In this document: positions 36,193 to 47,323 of the stretch, one piece after another
Layout of the letters: the number at the start of each line of letters is the position of its first letter
How positions within the stretch are numbered: the first letter of the stretch is position 1
NCBI RefSeq assembly: GCF_008757455.1
Contig: NZ_VCMV01000063.1
Coordinates: 3,143 to 67,142, forward strand
Direction: 5' to 3'
DNA length: 64,000 nt
From: Microvirga brassicacearum
GTDB lineage: Bacteria; Pseudomonadota; Alphaproteobacteria; Rhizobiales; Beijerinckiaceae
The notes under the pieces: generated by a model
What the model saw: the letters and a program-made list of their open reading frames with translations, nothing else
Database searches by the model: none
Told to the model about the DNA's origin: nothing
Position numbers and translations under genes: made by a program

Positions 36193-37721
36193 TGGACATT
36201 CGAGCCGCTGAGATCTCCGCGATCCTCAAAGAGCAGATCAAGAACTTCGGCACCGAGGCTGAAGTCACCGAGGTGGGACAAGTGCTGTCCGTCGGCGACG
36301 GCATCGCCCGCTGCTATGGCCTCGACAACGTTCAGGCTGGCGAGATGGTCCAGTTCGAGAGCGGCGTGCAGGGCATGGCGCTGAACCTCGAGACCGACAA
36401 CGTCGGCATCGTGATCTTCGGCTCCGACCGCGAGATCGCCGAAGGCCAGACCGTGAAGCGCACGGGCGCCATCGTCGACGTGCCGGTCGGCAAGGGCCTG
36501 CTTGGCCGCGTCGTCGACGCGCTCGGCAATCCCATTGACGGCAAGGGCCCGATCGTTGCGACCGAGCGTCGCCGCGTGGACGTCAAGGCTCCGGGCATCA
36601 TCCCGCGCAAGTCGGTGCATGAGCCGATGGCGACGGGTCTCAAGTCCATCGACGCATTGATCCCGGTCGGCCGTGGCCAGCGCGAGCTGATCATTGGCGA
36701 CCGCCAGACCGGCAAGACTGCGATCGCGCTTGATACGATCCTCAATCAGAAGCCGCTCAACCAGGGCACCGACGAGTCGCAGAAGCTGTATTGCGTCTAT
36801 GTGGCGATCGGGCAGAAGCGCTCCACCGTCGCCCAGTTCGTGAAGGTTCTGGAAGAAAACGGCGCGCTCGAATATTCGATCATCGTGGCGGCCACCGCCT
36901 CCGATCCGGCGCCGATGCAGTACCTTGCTCCGTTCGCGGGCTGCGCCATGGGCGAGTATTTCCGCGATAACGGCATGCATGCGGTGATCACCTATGACGA
37001 TCTGTCGAAGCAGGCCGTCGCCTATCGCCAGATGTCGCTGCTGCTCCGCCGTCCGCCGGGTCGCGAAGCTTATCCGGGCGACGTGTTCTATCTCCATTCG
37101 CGTCTTCTCGAGCGCGCCGCAAAGCTCAACGAATCCGAAGGCTCGGGCTCGCTGACCGCGCTGCCGGTCATCGAGACGCAGGCGAACGACGTGTCGGCCT
37201 ACATCCCCACCAACGTGATCTCGATCACCGACGGCCAGATCTTCCTCGAGACGGACCTGTTCTACCAGGGCATTCGCCCGGCGGTGAACGTCGGCTTGTC
37301 CGTGTCGCGCGTCGGCTCCGCCGCGCAGACCAAGGCGATGAAGAAGGTCGCTGGCAAGATCAAGGGCGAGTTGGCGCAGTACCGCGAAATGGCGGCCTTC
37401 GCCCAGTTCGGCTCGGATCTCGACGCCACCACGCAGCGCCTGCTGAATCGCGGCGCACGTCTGACCGAACTCCTGAAGCAGCCGCAATTCTCGCCGCTGA
37501 AGATGGAAGAGCAGGTCGTGGTGATCTATGCGGGCGTGAACGGCTACCTCGATGCCCTTCCCGTCAATCGGGTGCGGTCGTTCGAGGACGGGTTGCTGTC
37601 GCTTGTTCGCGGCAAACACGTCGATATCCTGGATTCGATCCGCTCCTCGAAGGACCTTTCGAGCGACACGGAAGCGAAGCTCAAGGACGTCGTGCAGAAC
37701 TACACCAAGTCGTTCTCGTAA
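36192..37721 (+). CDS. atpA: F1F0 ATP synthase alpha subunit
   Basis: The non-catalytic nucleotide-binding subunit has 509 residues. It starts [19 protein letters not shown]. Walker A is [13 protein letters not shown]. Other signatures are MEYFRDNG-type [43 protein letters not shown] (given in part), and [18 protein letters not shown]. The C terminus ends with the standard helical domain. It overlaps atpH by one base region (TGATG) and is followed by atpG. Confidence 0.98.
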   Translation: MDIRAAEISAILKEQIKNFGTEAEVTEVGQVLSVGDGIARCYGLDNVQAGEMVQFESGVQGMALNLETDNVGIVIFGSDREIAEGQTVKRTGAIVDVPVGKGLLGRVVDALGNPIDGKGPIVATERRRVDVKAPGIIPRKSVHEPMATGLKSIDALIPVGRGQRELIIGDRQTGKTAIALDTILNQKPLNQGTDESQKLYCVYVAIGQKRSTVAQFVKVLEENGALEYSIIVAATASDPAPMQYLAPFAGCAMGEYFRDNGMHAVITYDDLSKQAVAYRQMSLLLRRPPGREAYPGDVFYLHSRLLERAAKLNESEGSGSLTALPVIETQANDVSAYIPTNVISITDGQIFLETDLFYQGIRPAVNVGLSVSRVGSAAQTKAMKKVAGKIKGELAQYREMAAFAQFGSDLDATTQRLLNRGARLTELLKQPQFSPLKMEEQVVVIYAGVNGYLDALPVNRVRSFEDGLLSLVRGKHVDILDSIRSSKDLSSDTEAKLKDVVQNYTKSFS

Positions 37722-37773
37722 GGACTTAGGTTCGTCTCAAGGAACCGGGTCACCGGAGAGGTAGGGCTGCTCG

Positions 37774-40105
<2,332 letters not shown>

Positions 40106-40121
40106 CCAACCACGTATTGCG

Positions 40122-40144
40122 CCGGATCGGCCAAGCCGGTCCGG
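40122..40144. promoter_or_regulatory. Hairpin between atpD and atpC
   Basis: Nine-base arms (40122-40130 and 40136-40144, one G-U pair) enclose the loop CCAAG. GTTATTC follows, without a T-run. The position could allow partial attenuation before atpC or protect the atpD mRNA end. Confidence 0.5.
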
Positions 40145-40221
40145 GTTATTCACGCGAGCTGAATCGCTAGAGTGCAGGAATCCGGTGCCGCCCAGCGGCG
40201 GATGGGATGACGAGAACCACC

Positions 40222-40626
40222 ATGGCAGCAACCTTCAATTTCGAACTCGTCTCGCCCGAGCGCGTCCTGTTCTCGGGCGCGGTGGATGCGGTGATCCTGC
40301 CGGCGTCCGAAGGCGAGATGACAGTTCTGGCCGGCCACGCGCCGACCATGACGACGCTGAAGACCGGCTTTCTCATGATCACGGACACGCCCGGCAACGG
40401 CAAGCGCGTCCTCGTCCGCGGCGGTTTCGCCGATATCAACCAGAACGGCCTCACCGTTCTGGCCGAGCGCGCGCTGCCGGCCGAAGAGCTGACGCAGGAA
40501 ATCCTCGACAAGGAAATTCTCCACGCGCAGATGGTCTATGATGCAACCAACGATCCGATCGCCAAACACGCGGCGTATGCGGCGGTGGTACAGCTGGAAG
40601 ACGCCAAGGTGGCGTTGAACTACTAA
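40222..40626 (+). CDS. atpC: F1F0 ATP synthase epsilon subunit
   Basis: Epsilon is the inhibitory and coupling subunit, 134 residues from ATG 40222 (MAATFNFELVSPERVLFSG); ATG 40207 would add five residues. The beta-sandwich motif block VDAVILPASEGEMTVLAGHAP and GFADINQNGLTVLAERA are typical. The C-terminal helices are present. It is the last gene of atpHAGDC. A small hairpin follows at 40645. Confidence 0.96.
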   Translation: MAATFNFELVSPERVLFSGAVDAVILPASEGEMTVLAGHAPTMTTLKTGFLMITDTPGNGKRVLVRGGFADINQNGLTVLAERALPAEELTQEILDKEILHAQMVYDATNDPIAKHAAYAAVVQLEDAKVALNY

Positions 40627-40644
40627 GGCAAAAATCGCCTTCAG

Positions 40645-40660
40645 CCGAGCTTTTGCTCGG
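40645..40660 (+). terminator. Possible weak terminator hairpin after atpC
   Basis: Arms CCGAGC (40645-40650) and GCTCGG (40655-40660) close a TTTT loop 19 bp after the atpC stop. A downstream T-run is absent, so termination would have to be Rho-assisted; the call rests on position and stem only. Confidence 0.4.
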
Positions 40661-40884
40661 AGCAATCCGCATCTCGCGGCGGGGCGGGAGGCCGTCATGT
40701 CCGGAGCTGCCGGCCGCATCTCGACCTCGTCACCCTCTCAATTTTGCGACATCTGCCGGTTCGGGCGTTAGGATCCCTTGACGCGCCGCGCCCATCTGCT
40801 TGCATGGCAGCCTTCAGCCGCGCCGTTTGTGGGCAAGCTTCCCCGCAGCAGGCCCGCAGGAAAATGACAGAGGGCGAAGATCAG

Positions 40885-41925
40885 ATGCGTTTGGGTCGTT
40901 TGAGGACGTTGCGAGCTGCGATCACCGGATTGATCGCGGGCGCCGCTGCCTTCCTTTGTGCAGCCGCCGCGCAGGCGCAGACGCCGGTTCGCTTCAGCCT
41001 CGACTGGCGCTGGGAGGGTCCCGCCGCTTTCTTCGCGGTCGCTCTCGACAAGGGGTACTTCAAGGCGGAGGGCCTCGACGTCACTATTGATACGGCGGCG
41101 GGCTCACGCGAGCCGATTGCGCGGGTCGCCGCCGGAACACATGATGCAGGTTTTGGCGACGTAAATTCCCTCGTTCGCTTCCGCGACGAGAACTCCGACG
41201 CCGGCATCAAAGCCGTGATGATGATCTACGACCGGCCGCCCTTTGCCATCATTGGCCGCAAGAGCCGAGGCATCAGCACCGAGGTTTCAAGCCTGCAGGG
41301 CAAGGTGTTCGGCGCGCCCGCGGGCGACGCCGCTTTCGCGCAATGGCCCATTTTCAAGTCCGTGAACAAGATCGACGATTCGACGATGAAATTCGAGAAT
41401 GTAGGCTTCCCCGTGCGTGAGCCGATGCTCGCCCAAGGCGAAGTCGATGCGGTGTTCGGCTTCTCGATGTCGTCCTACATCAACCTGAAATCGCGCGGCG
41501 TGCCCACCGAGGACATCGTCGTCCTGCTGATGAGCGATTACGGTGTGGATCTTTACGGCAACGCAATCGTCGTGTCGGAGGCCTTCGCGAAAGAGAAACC
41601 CGAAGCTGTGAGAGGGTTGCTGCGCGCGATCACAAAAGGCCTGCAGGACACGGTGAAGGATCCCTCCGCGGCTGTCGATGCCGTCCTCAAGCGCAATGAG
41701 GCCGCAAAGAAGGAGGTAGAGCTCGAGCGTCTCGAGCTGGTGCTCGAGCAGAACGTCCTCACCCCGTGGGTCAAGACGAACGGCTTGGGCGGCATCGACA
41801 CGGAGCGTTTCGCCAGGTCGCTCGAACAGATCGGCCTAACATTCAAGTACAAGAATAAGCCTACGGTCGAAGACATCTTCACCGACGTGTTTCTGCCTGC
41901 CGCGGATCAGCGAAAAGTGAATTAG
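40885..41925 (+). CDS. ABC transporter substrate-binding protein, NMT1/SsuA-like
   Basis: This periplasmic binding protein has 346 residues from ATG 40885. The upstream frame to 40744 lacks signal-like sequence and is not needed. The Sec signal peptide has a hydrophobic stretch AAITGLIAGAAAFLCAAAAQA with cleavage after AQA. The mature protein begins PVRFSLDWRWEGPAAFFAVALDKGYF, as in the NMT1/THI5 and nitrate/sulfonate-binding family. The GFGDVNSLVRF and EVDAVFGFS segments also fit. No permease or ATPase gene is adjacent, so the transport partner is elsewhere. The ligand is unknown; sulfonates, pyrimidine precursors or similar are options. Confidence 0.88.
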   Translation: MRLGRLRTLRAAITGLIAGAAAFLCAAAAQAQTPVRFSLDWRWEGPAAFFAVALDKGYFKAEGLDVTIDTAAGSREPIARVAAGTHDAGFGDVNSLVRFRDENSDAGIKAVMMIYDRPPFAIIGRKSRGISTEVSSLQGKVFGAPAGDAAFAQWPIFKSVNKIDDSTMKFENVGFPVREPMLAQGEVDAVFGFSMSSYINLKSRGVPTEDIVVLLMSDYGVDLYGNAIVVSEAFAKEKPEAVRGLLRAITKGLQDTVKDPSAAVDAVLKRNEAAKKEVELERLELVLEQNVLTPWVKTNGLGGIDTERFARSLEQIGLTFKYKNKPTVEDIFTDVFLPAADQRKVN

Positions 41926-41951
41926 GATCAGATGAGCCGACGTGCCGTGGG

Positions 41952-43085
41952 CTACCGTCGGAGCGAGAGCGGATTATCGGCCAAGGCCGTAGCGTCGGGC
42001 TGATCGATGCCCGGGCTCCCGACAAAGGCATTCCAGAGTTTCTCCACCGGCTCGCGCGCGAGATCCTGCACGATAAAGACGATGCGACTGCGGCGATCCT
42101 CACTCGGCCATCGGGGCAGGACGGCCGGGACATGGATGACGTGTTGCACGCCATGGATGACGACCGGGTGCTCCGGGTCTTCGGCGAGCGCCACCAAGCC
42201 TTTCACGCGCAACAGCTTCGCACCCTGAGACGAGCGCAGGAAATCGAGGAACGTGTCGAGCGCGCCTTGGCGGATCGGCTGATCGCTCGTCAGACAGAAT
42301 GCGTGGATGCTGGCGTCATGCCGGTTCACGTCATGATGATGGTGGCCGTGATGATCGTGATCGCCGTGTTGATGGGCGTGGCTACGATGTTCCGCCTCTT
42401 CGACAGCCTCTGCCTTCAGCCAGTCGCGCACATCCGCAATCTTGCCGTCGAGACCGAACAGGCCACCTGCGACGATGGCTTCAATCGGAGCGTCGGCGTC
42501 CAGAAGTGTCGCGCCGGGATTCACCTGGTGCAGCCGCTCGCGCAACCGGGCGAGATCGGCTGGGTCGTTCACCAGATCCGTCTTGGCGAGCACGATTCGC
42601 TCCGCCACGGCCGCCTGTCTGACGGCCTCGACATGCGCATCGAGAGTCCCCTTGCCATTCACCGCGTCGATGACCGTGACCACGCCCTCGACGGCGTAGC
42701 GCATCGACAGGTAGGGGTGATAGAGCACCGCGTGCAGAATCGGCGCCGGGTCCGCGAGACCGGTGGTCTCGATGATCACGCGGCGAAACGGGCCGATGCG
42801 TCCGTTGTCGCGCTTCCGCAGGAGGTCTTCCAGCGTCGCGATGAGATCGCCGCGCACGGTGCAGCAGAGACATCCGGCCGAGAGCAGGATCATGTCGTCG
42901 CTGACCGTCTCGACGAGCAGATGGTCGAGGCCGATCTCGCCAAACTCGTTGATGATCACGACGGTGTCGTGCAACGCGGGATCTTGTACCAGCCGGTTCA
43001 GCAGCGTCGTCTTTCCGGCGCCGAGAAATCCGGTCAGGATGGTCAGCGGGATGGGAGGGAGCGGGCCGGCGGCGCGATCGGACAT
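41952..43085 (-). CDS. COG0523 family GTPase (CobW/ZigA-like) with His-rich region
   Basis: The product has 377 residues from ATG 43085; longer starts are not supported. The GTPase domain has Walker A TGFLGAGKTTLLNRL, NEFGEIGLDHLLVE, and the metal-binding CLCC motif (SAGCLCCTVRGDL). TGLADPAP and the NKTD-like AKTDLVND follow. Between the GTPase and C-terminal CobW domain there is a His-rich stretch (QHGDHDHHGHHHHDVNRHD) likely to hold zinc or other metals. Family members are metallochaperone GTPases, and the target here is unknown. It is 4 bp behind a DMT transporter gene on the same strand. Confidence 0.9.
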   Translation of the reverse strand: MSDRAAGPLPPIPLTILTGFLGAGKTTLLNRLVQDPALHDTVVIINEFGEIGLDHLLVETVSDDMILLSAGCLCCTVRGDLIATLEDLLRKRDNGRIGPFRRVIIETTGLADPAPILHAVLYHPYLSMRYAVEGVVTVIDAVNGKGTLDAHVEAVRQAAVAERIVLAKTDLVNDPADLARLRERLHQVNPGATLLDADAPIEAIVAGGLFGLDGKIADVRDWLKAEAVEEAEHRSHAHQHGDHDHHGHHHHDVNRHDASIHAFCLTSDQPIRQGALDTFLDFLRSSQGAKLLRVKGLVALAEDPEHPVVIHGVQHVIHVPAVLPRWPSEDRRSRIVFIVQDLAREPVEKLWNAFVGSPGIDQPDATALADNPLSLRR

Positions 43086-43089
43086 CGGT

Positions 43090-43986
43090 TTAATCCGTGG
43101 GAACGAGGGACGCGGCGTGCTGCCGCTCTGACAGGATATTGGCCATGATCGCGGCCAGCACGAGGGCACCGCCGACAATTTGTATCGGCGTCAGGGTTTC
43201 GCCCAGCACCAAAGTCGAGGCGACCGCCGAAACGACGGGTTCGACGCAATAGGCGATCCCTGCCGCCACCGCCGAAATGCGCCCCAATGCGGCGATCTGA
43301 AAGACGAAACCGACGAGATAGCCCCCGATCGTCATCGCGATCGCAAAAGGCGCCAGCGCAAATGCAGCGGGTGAGGCCAACTGGCCGGACATCGCGCCCA
43401 CCGCCAGGGCGGTCGGCAAAACGATGAGGTGCACCCAAAACACCTTCGCGAGAGTCGTGGTCTTGCGGCAGCGCGCGGCGGCAAAAAACTGCGTCGCGGT
43501 TGCGGCGGCCGCCGCCAGCGCCAATGCAAGGCCGCGCCAGTCAAGACCGTGGAAGACAGGTCCCACGACGAGGACGACGCCGGTCAGTGCCAGGCCGACG
43601 ACCCCGAGTAGTCGCGGCGTCAGGCGCGTGCCGTCGACGAGGGGACTCATCAGCACGATGAGCGAGGGATAGGCATAAAACACAACGGTCGCCACGGTTA
43701 CGGGGATGAAGGCGACGGAGGAGAGATAGCAGAGACCTACGAAAGCGGTGGCAATTCCCAGCACCAGGATTGTGCCGCGCTCCCCCGGCTCAGCCCGAAG
43801 GGAACGCCGCATCAACCACCCGGCGCCGAAGACCAGCACCAGCATCAGCAGCACCCGATAGACGACAAGCGCCGGGCCCGGGACTCCCGCGAGCGTGGCC
43901 GCCCCGGCATAGACGATGTTCAGGCCGTAGAGACTGGCCGACCCAAGGGCCAGCAGCAGACCGTTGGCGGATGATGAGGAGGACAT
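43090..43986 (-). CDS. EamA/DMT-family transporter
   Basis: The product has 298 residues from ATG 43986; GTG 44013 is an alternative giving 307. The protein is almost wholly hydrophobic with about ten helices in two EamA halves. Recognisable pieces are SASLYGLNIVYAGAATLAGV, VTVATVVFYAYPSLIVLMSPL, and EPVVSAVASTLVLGETLTPIQIVGGAL. These are drug/metabolite exporters; the substrate is unknown. It precedes the COG0523 GTPase by 4 bp, so both are probably one transcript. Confidence 0.88.
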   Translation of the reverse strand: MSSSSSANGLLLALGSASLYGLNIVYAGAATLAGVPGPALVVYRVLLMLVLVFGAGWLMRRSLRAEPGERGTILVLGIATAFVGLCYLSSVAFIPVTVATVVFYAYPSLIVLMSPLVDGTRLTPRLLGVVGLALTGVVLVVGPVFHGLDWRGLALALAAAAATATQFFAAARCRKTTTLAKVFWVHLIVLPTALAVGAMSGQLASPAAFALAPFAIAMTIGGYLVGFVFQIAALGRISAVAAGIAYCVEPVVSAVASTLVLGETLTPIQIVGGALVLAAIMANILSERQHAASLVPTD

Positions 43987-44108
43987 GTGGTGGCCAACAC
44001 GATGAAGCCACACCGTTCGCCCGCTTCACGCCCGATTGCAAGCCTTCCCAATAGCGAACCGTGCCGGGGCGAACCTTGACGCGGTGCCTTCGCTGGCGCC
44101 CCGCCGCC

Positions 44109-45566
44109 TCAATTGACCACGGGTTTGGCTTTGGCGGGCGTTGCCGTTTTCTGTGGCTTCGCGTCAGTTTTGGCGGCCGGCTTGGCCAATTCTTTGGCTG
44201 CTGATGCCTTGGCCGATGGCTTTGCAGGCTCCGTCGTGGCGGCCTGCTTGCTTGCCGGCGCGTTGGCTTTGTCGGCGACCGGTTTCACGCTGATGGTAGC
44301 GCGCGCCTTGCCTTTGCTCTTGGCATTCTCGATCGCCGGCTCGTCGTCAGCCTCCGCCGTGGTCTTGTCGTCGGTCGTCTTGTCGTTTGTTTTGTTCTTG
44401 GCAGCCTTGCTCGTGGCGGCTTTCGCCTTTTGCGCTTTCGCCTCGCGCGCTTTCGCGGCGGCTTGCTCCTTGGCAGCCTCGGCGGCAATTTCACTCTCGG
44501 ATGGCGGATTCAGGCCGACCCACACACGCTCAGGCTGAACAGCGGAGCGCGGACCGAGACTGGTTCGTGTCGGCTGGGAGACCCCCGCGAAGGACATCAT
44601 GTCGGATGAAAACAAATTCGGGACACCGCCGTTCTGGTCCGTTGCCAAAGTCGTAGGGCTATCCTCCTCGTTGGGCACGGGGCCGCGACGATCACAGATA
44701 ACCGAGCGCATGTCCGGCGGGGTCGTCGAGGCAGATTCGGGGAGGGCCGCGAGCGTCGGATTTGTCCAACCGGTCTGGCTGTTGAAGCCGCGATCGAAGA
44801 GTTCCGCGGCTTTCATGGTGCGCTCGTTGGCCGACGGCGCTCCCATCACGACCGTAATGAGATGGCGTCCATTGCGTGTCGCGCTCGCCACCACGTTGAA
44901 GCCGGCCGAGCAGATAAATCCGGTCTTCATGCCGTCGGCGCCGGCATAGCGACCGATCAGGCCGTTGGTGTTGCGCATGATACGGCGCCCGTATTGGATA
45001 GCGCCGATCTGGAACAGCTCCTGATAGTCGGGAAACTCGTTGATGAGCGCGCGAGCGAGAATAGCCATGTCGCGGGCCGTGGTCTGGTTGCGCTCGTCGG
45101 GCAAGCCGTGCGGATTGGCGAAATGACTGTCGCGCATGCCGAGGCGGGCTGCGTGCTGGTTCATCAGTTCGGCGAAGCCTTCAGTCGAGCCGCCGAGGTT
45201 TTCCGCGATGGTGGCGGCAACGTCGTTCGCCGACTTCACCATGATGATCTTCAGGGCATTGTCGAGGCGAACCTGCGTGCCAGGCTTGAACCCCATTTTC
45301 GAAGGCGGCTGTGCGGCGGCGCTTTCCGAAACCGTCAGCAATGTCTCGAAGCTCGCCTGGTTGGTCCGGATTTGGTCGAGAGCCACATAGGTCGTCATCA
45401 GCTTGGTGATGGACGCCGGAAACCACGGGTCGGTCGCGCGCTCTGCATGCAGCACCCGGCCGGAATCGACGTCGACGACCAGGGCAGGCCCCCCGGCAAA
45501 AGCTGATCCGCTGGCCAAAACGGCGAAAGCGAAAGCTGCCAGACGAACGGCTCGGATTGCGCTCAT
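44109..45566 (-). CDS. D-alanyl-D-alanine carboxypeptidase (S11) with Ala/Lys-rich tail
   Basis: The protein has 485 residues from ATG 45566, preceded by GGAG at 9-base spacing; further upstream starts give a non-signal leader. The Sec signal is RLAAFAFAVLASGSAFA. The S11 catalytic motifs are S-x-x-K in PASITKLMTTY, S-x-N in VKSANDVAATIAE, and KTG in DGMKTGFICSAG, so it trims peptidoglycan pentapeptides in the periplasm. After about residue 290 comes a linker and a ~150-residue Ala/Lys/Thr-rich tail resembling histone H1 sequence. It lacks the usual PBP5 C-terminal beta domain and amphipathic anchor. Confidence 0.9.
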   Translation of the reverse strand: MSAIRAVRLAAFAFAVLASGSAFAGGPALVVDVDSGRVLHAERATDPWFPASITKLMTTYVALDQIRTNQASFETLLTVSESAAAQPPSKMGFKPGTQVRLDNALKIIMVKSANDVAATIAENLGGSTEGFAELMNQHAARLGMRDSHFANPHGLPDERNQTTARDMAILARALINEFPDYQELFQIGAIQYGRRIMRNTNGLIGRYAGADGMKTGFICSAGFNVVASATRNGRHLITVVMGAPSANERTMKAAELFDRGFNSQTGWTNPTLAALPESASTTPPDMRSVICDRRGPVPNEEDSPTTLATDQNGGVPNLFSSDMMSFAGVSQPTRTSLGPRSAVQPERVWVGLNPPSESEIAAEAAKEQAAAKAREAKAQKAKAATSKAAKNKTNDKTTDDKTTAEADDEPAIENAKSKGKARATISVKPVADKANAPASKQAATTEPAKPSAKASAAKELAKPAAKTDAKPQKTATPAKAKPVVN

Positions 45567-45760
45567 GCGAAACGGCTCCAAGTTCAAAGCGGTCATTTGG
45601 GGAGAAACGTGGTATCGGCCCCGCTTACTTCGTCGAGGCATTTTTAACCGCGGGCGGTCGATTTGACTAGGCCGGGACGGCTTTTTGCCTCTAACCCTAC
45701 CCCTGTCTGAAGATTCCATGGCAAGAGCATGGCAAGAGCCGCGCGGTTTCAAGATCGAAC

Positions 45761-46663
45761 ATGAGCCTTTCACTCCTCTGGATCCCCGTCACTCTGGTGG
45801 CCGCGGCCGCCCAAACTGCCCGAAACGCCACCCAACGAAAGTTGACCGAGACGATCGGCACGGTCGGCGCGACGCAGGTCCGGTTCCTCTACGGGTTTCC
45901 TTTCGCGCTTTTCGCTCTTGGCATGCTCCGGCTGGTCAGCGGGGAAATGATTCCGGGCGTGAGCTCCGCATTCTTCGCCTATGTGCTCGCCGGGGCGGTT
46001 TCGCAGATCCTTGCGACGGGGCTCATGCTGTCGGCAATGCGCCAGCGGTCGTTCGCGGTCGTGACCGCTTATACGAAGACCGAACCCGTTCAGGTCGCCC
46101 TCTTCGGGCTACTGCTGCTCGGCGACCGCGTCACACCGCCGATCGCGCTTGCGATCGTCATCGCGACTGCAGGCGTGCTGATCATGTCGGTAAAGCCTGG
46201 CACCGACCTGAAAAACGCCGGTTTGCGGCCCGTGATCTTCGGAATGGCCTCCGGTGCCTGCTTTGCGCTTGCGGCGATCGGATTTCGCGGCGCCATCCTG
46301 TCGTTGGAGCAGGGCTCCTTCGTTATGCGCGCAACCACGACGCTGGCATGGGGCCTCGGGCTTCAGACCGCGATCCTCGTGCTCTGGCTCGGCATTTTCG
46401 ATCGCAAGGCGCTGATTTCCAGCTTCCGGGCGTGGCGACCTTCCCTCGGGGCGGGTTTTTTCGGCGCCTTGGCGTCGCAATTCTGGTTCATCGGCTTCGC
46501 GCTGACGACCGCCGCGAACGTGCGCACGCTCGCCCTCGTGGAGGTGCTCATGGCGCAATTAGTGTCGCACCGCTTCATGTCCCACGCGACGACGAAGCGC
46601 GAACTCGTCGGCATGGGGCTGATCATCGTCGGCGTCGGCCTGCTGTTGTGGGCGCAGCACTGA
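45761..46663 (+). CDS. EamA/DMT-family transporter
   Basis: The 300-residue membrane protein begins MSLSLLWIPVTLVAAAAQTARNATQ and has about ten transmembrane helices in two EamA repeats. Examples are TKTEPVQVALFGLLLLGDRVT and GFALTTAANVRTLALVEVLMAQLVS. It resembles the DMT subfamily with a TARNA-Q opening. The substrate is unknown. It sits alone between divergent and convergent neighbours; the start is ATG 45761. It is not a close duplicate of the other EamA gene in the window. Confidence 0.88.
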   Translation: MSLSLLWIPVTLVAAAAQTARNATQRKLTETIGTVGATQVRFLYGFPFALFALGMLRLVSGEMIPGVSSAFFAYVLAGAVSQILATGLMLSAMRQRSFAVVTAYTKTEPVQVALFGLLLLGDRVTPPIALAIVIATAGVLIMSVKPGTDLKNAGLRPVIFGMASGACFALAAIGFRGAILSLEQGSFVMRATTTLAWGLGLQTAILVLWLGIFDRKALISSFRAWRPSLGAGFFGALASQFWFIGFALTTAANVRTLALVEVLMAQLVSHRFMSHATTKRELVGMGLIIVGVGLLLWAQH

Positions 46664-46719
46664 ATTCCGGTAAACGATATATCTTTCAATGGCGGTAACT
46701 GCGCAGGGAGACGTAGCAG

Positions 46720-47175
46720 CTACCGCGCCTGAGCGTTTCCGGTCGCTTCGACAACGAGCGGCAGCACCACATCGCGTGTCAGGGCAGCCAAGGGCGTGTC
46801 CCCGGGCGCGGCGGGATCGAGCCAGATCAGTTCGGCGATCTCCGCCTGACAGGCGATGTCGCCCGTGACATGAATGCTGTAGATGGCCGCGCGGACGGTG
46901 CGGCCGGGCTCATGGGCGGCAGGCGCATCGAAGATCCCGTGCGCGACAGCCGATCCGGGCACCATGCGGCAGCCGATTTCCTCGTGCAGTTCCCGGGCAA
47001 GGGCACCAAGATCATCTTCGCCGGGTTCCCGCTTTCCGCCCGGCTGCATGAACGCGGTGGTGCCCCGCTTCCGCACCAGCAGGATTTGGCCCTGTACGTT
47101 GCGGATGAGGGCGGCGACCACCTCGATCGGCAGGCGAGGCGCCTCAACCGCAGCGCTTGCATCGCTGGCACGCAT
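46720..47175 (-). CDS. Nudix hydrolase
   Basis: The 151-residue protein carries a complete Nudix box GKREPGEDDLGALARELHEEIG (given here as G-x5-E-x7-REL-x-EE-x-G), so metal binding and hydrolysis of a nucleoside diphosphate-linked substrate are expected. The N-terminal part VVAALIRNVQGQILLVRKRG is typical of the fold. Substrate is unknown; MutT-like housecleaning or NADH/ADP-ribose hydrolysis are possible. Start ATG 47175. It is divergent from the thiolase gene. Confidence 0.9.
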   Translation of the reverse strand: MRASDASAAVEAPRLPIEVVAALIRNVQGQILLVRKRGTTAFMQPGGKREPGEDDLGALARELHEEIGCRMVPGSAVAHGIFDAPAAHEPGRTVRAAIYSIHVTGDIACQAEIAELIWLDPAAPGDTPLAALTRDVVLPLVVEATGNAQAR

Positions 47176-47323
47176 TTAAACCTCCGGGTGTCGTTGTGTG
47201 GAATCACAGAAGGGGATTCCGCACAAGCGTGTGCTGGGTTTGGAATCAACCGCGGGGAGTTTCCCTTGCTGAGTCGATAAAACAACCCCATCTTGACCTC
47301 AACAGCTCAAATCGGAGACCGCC

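Noticed and set aside
35700-37619. 639-codon minus-strand frame opposite atpH-atpA
   Set aside because: Composition artefact; atpH and atpA are certain on the plus strand.
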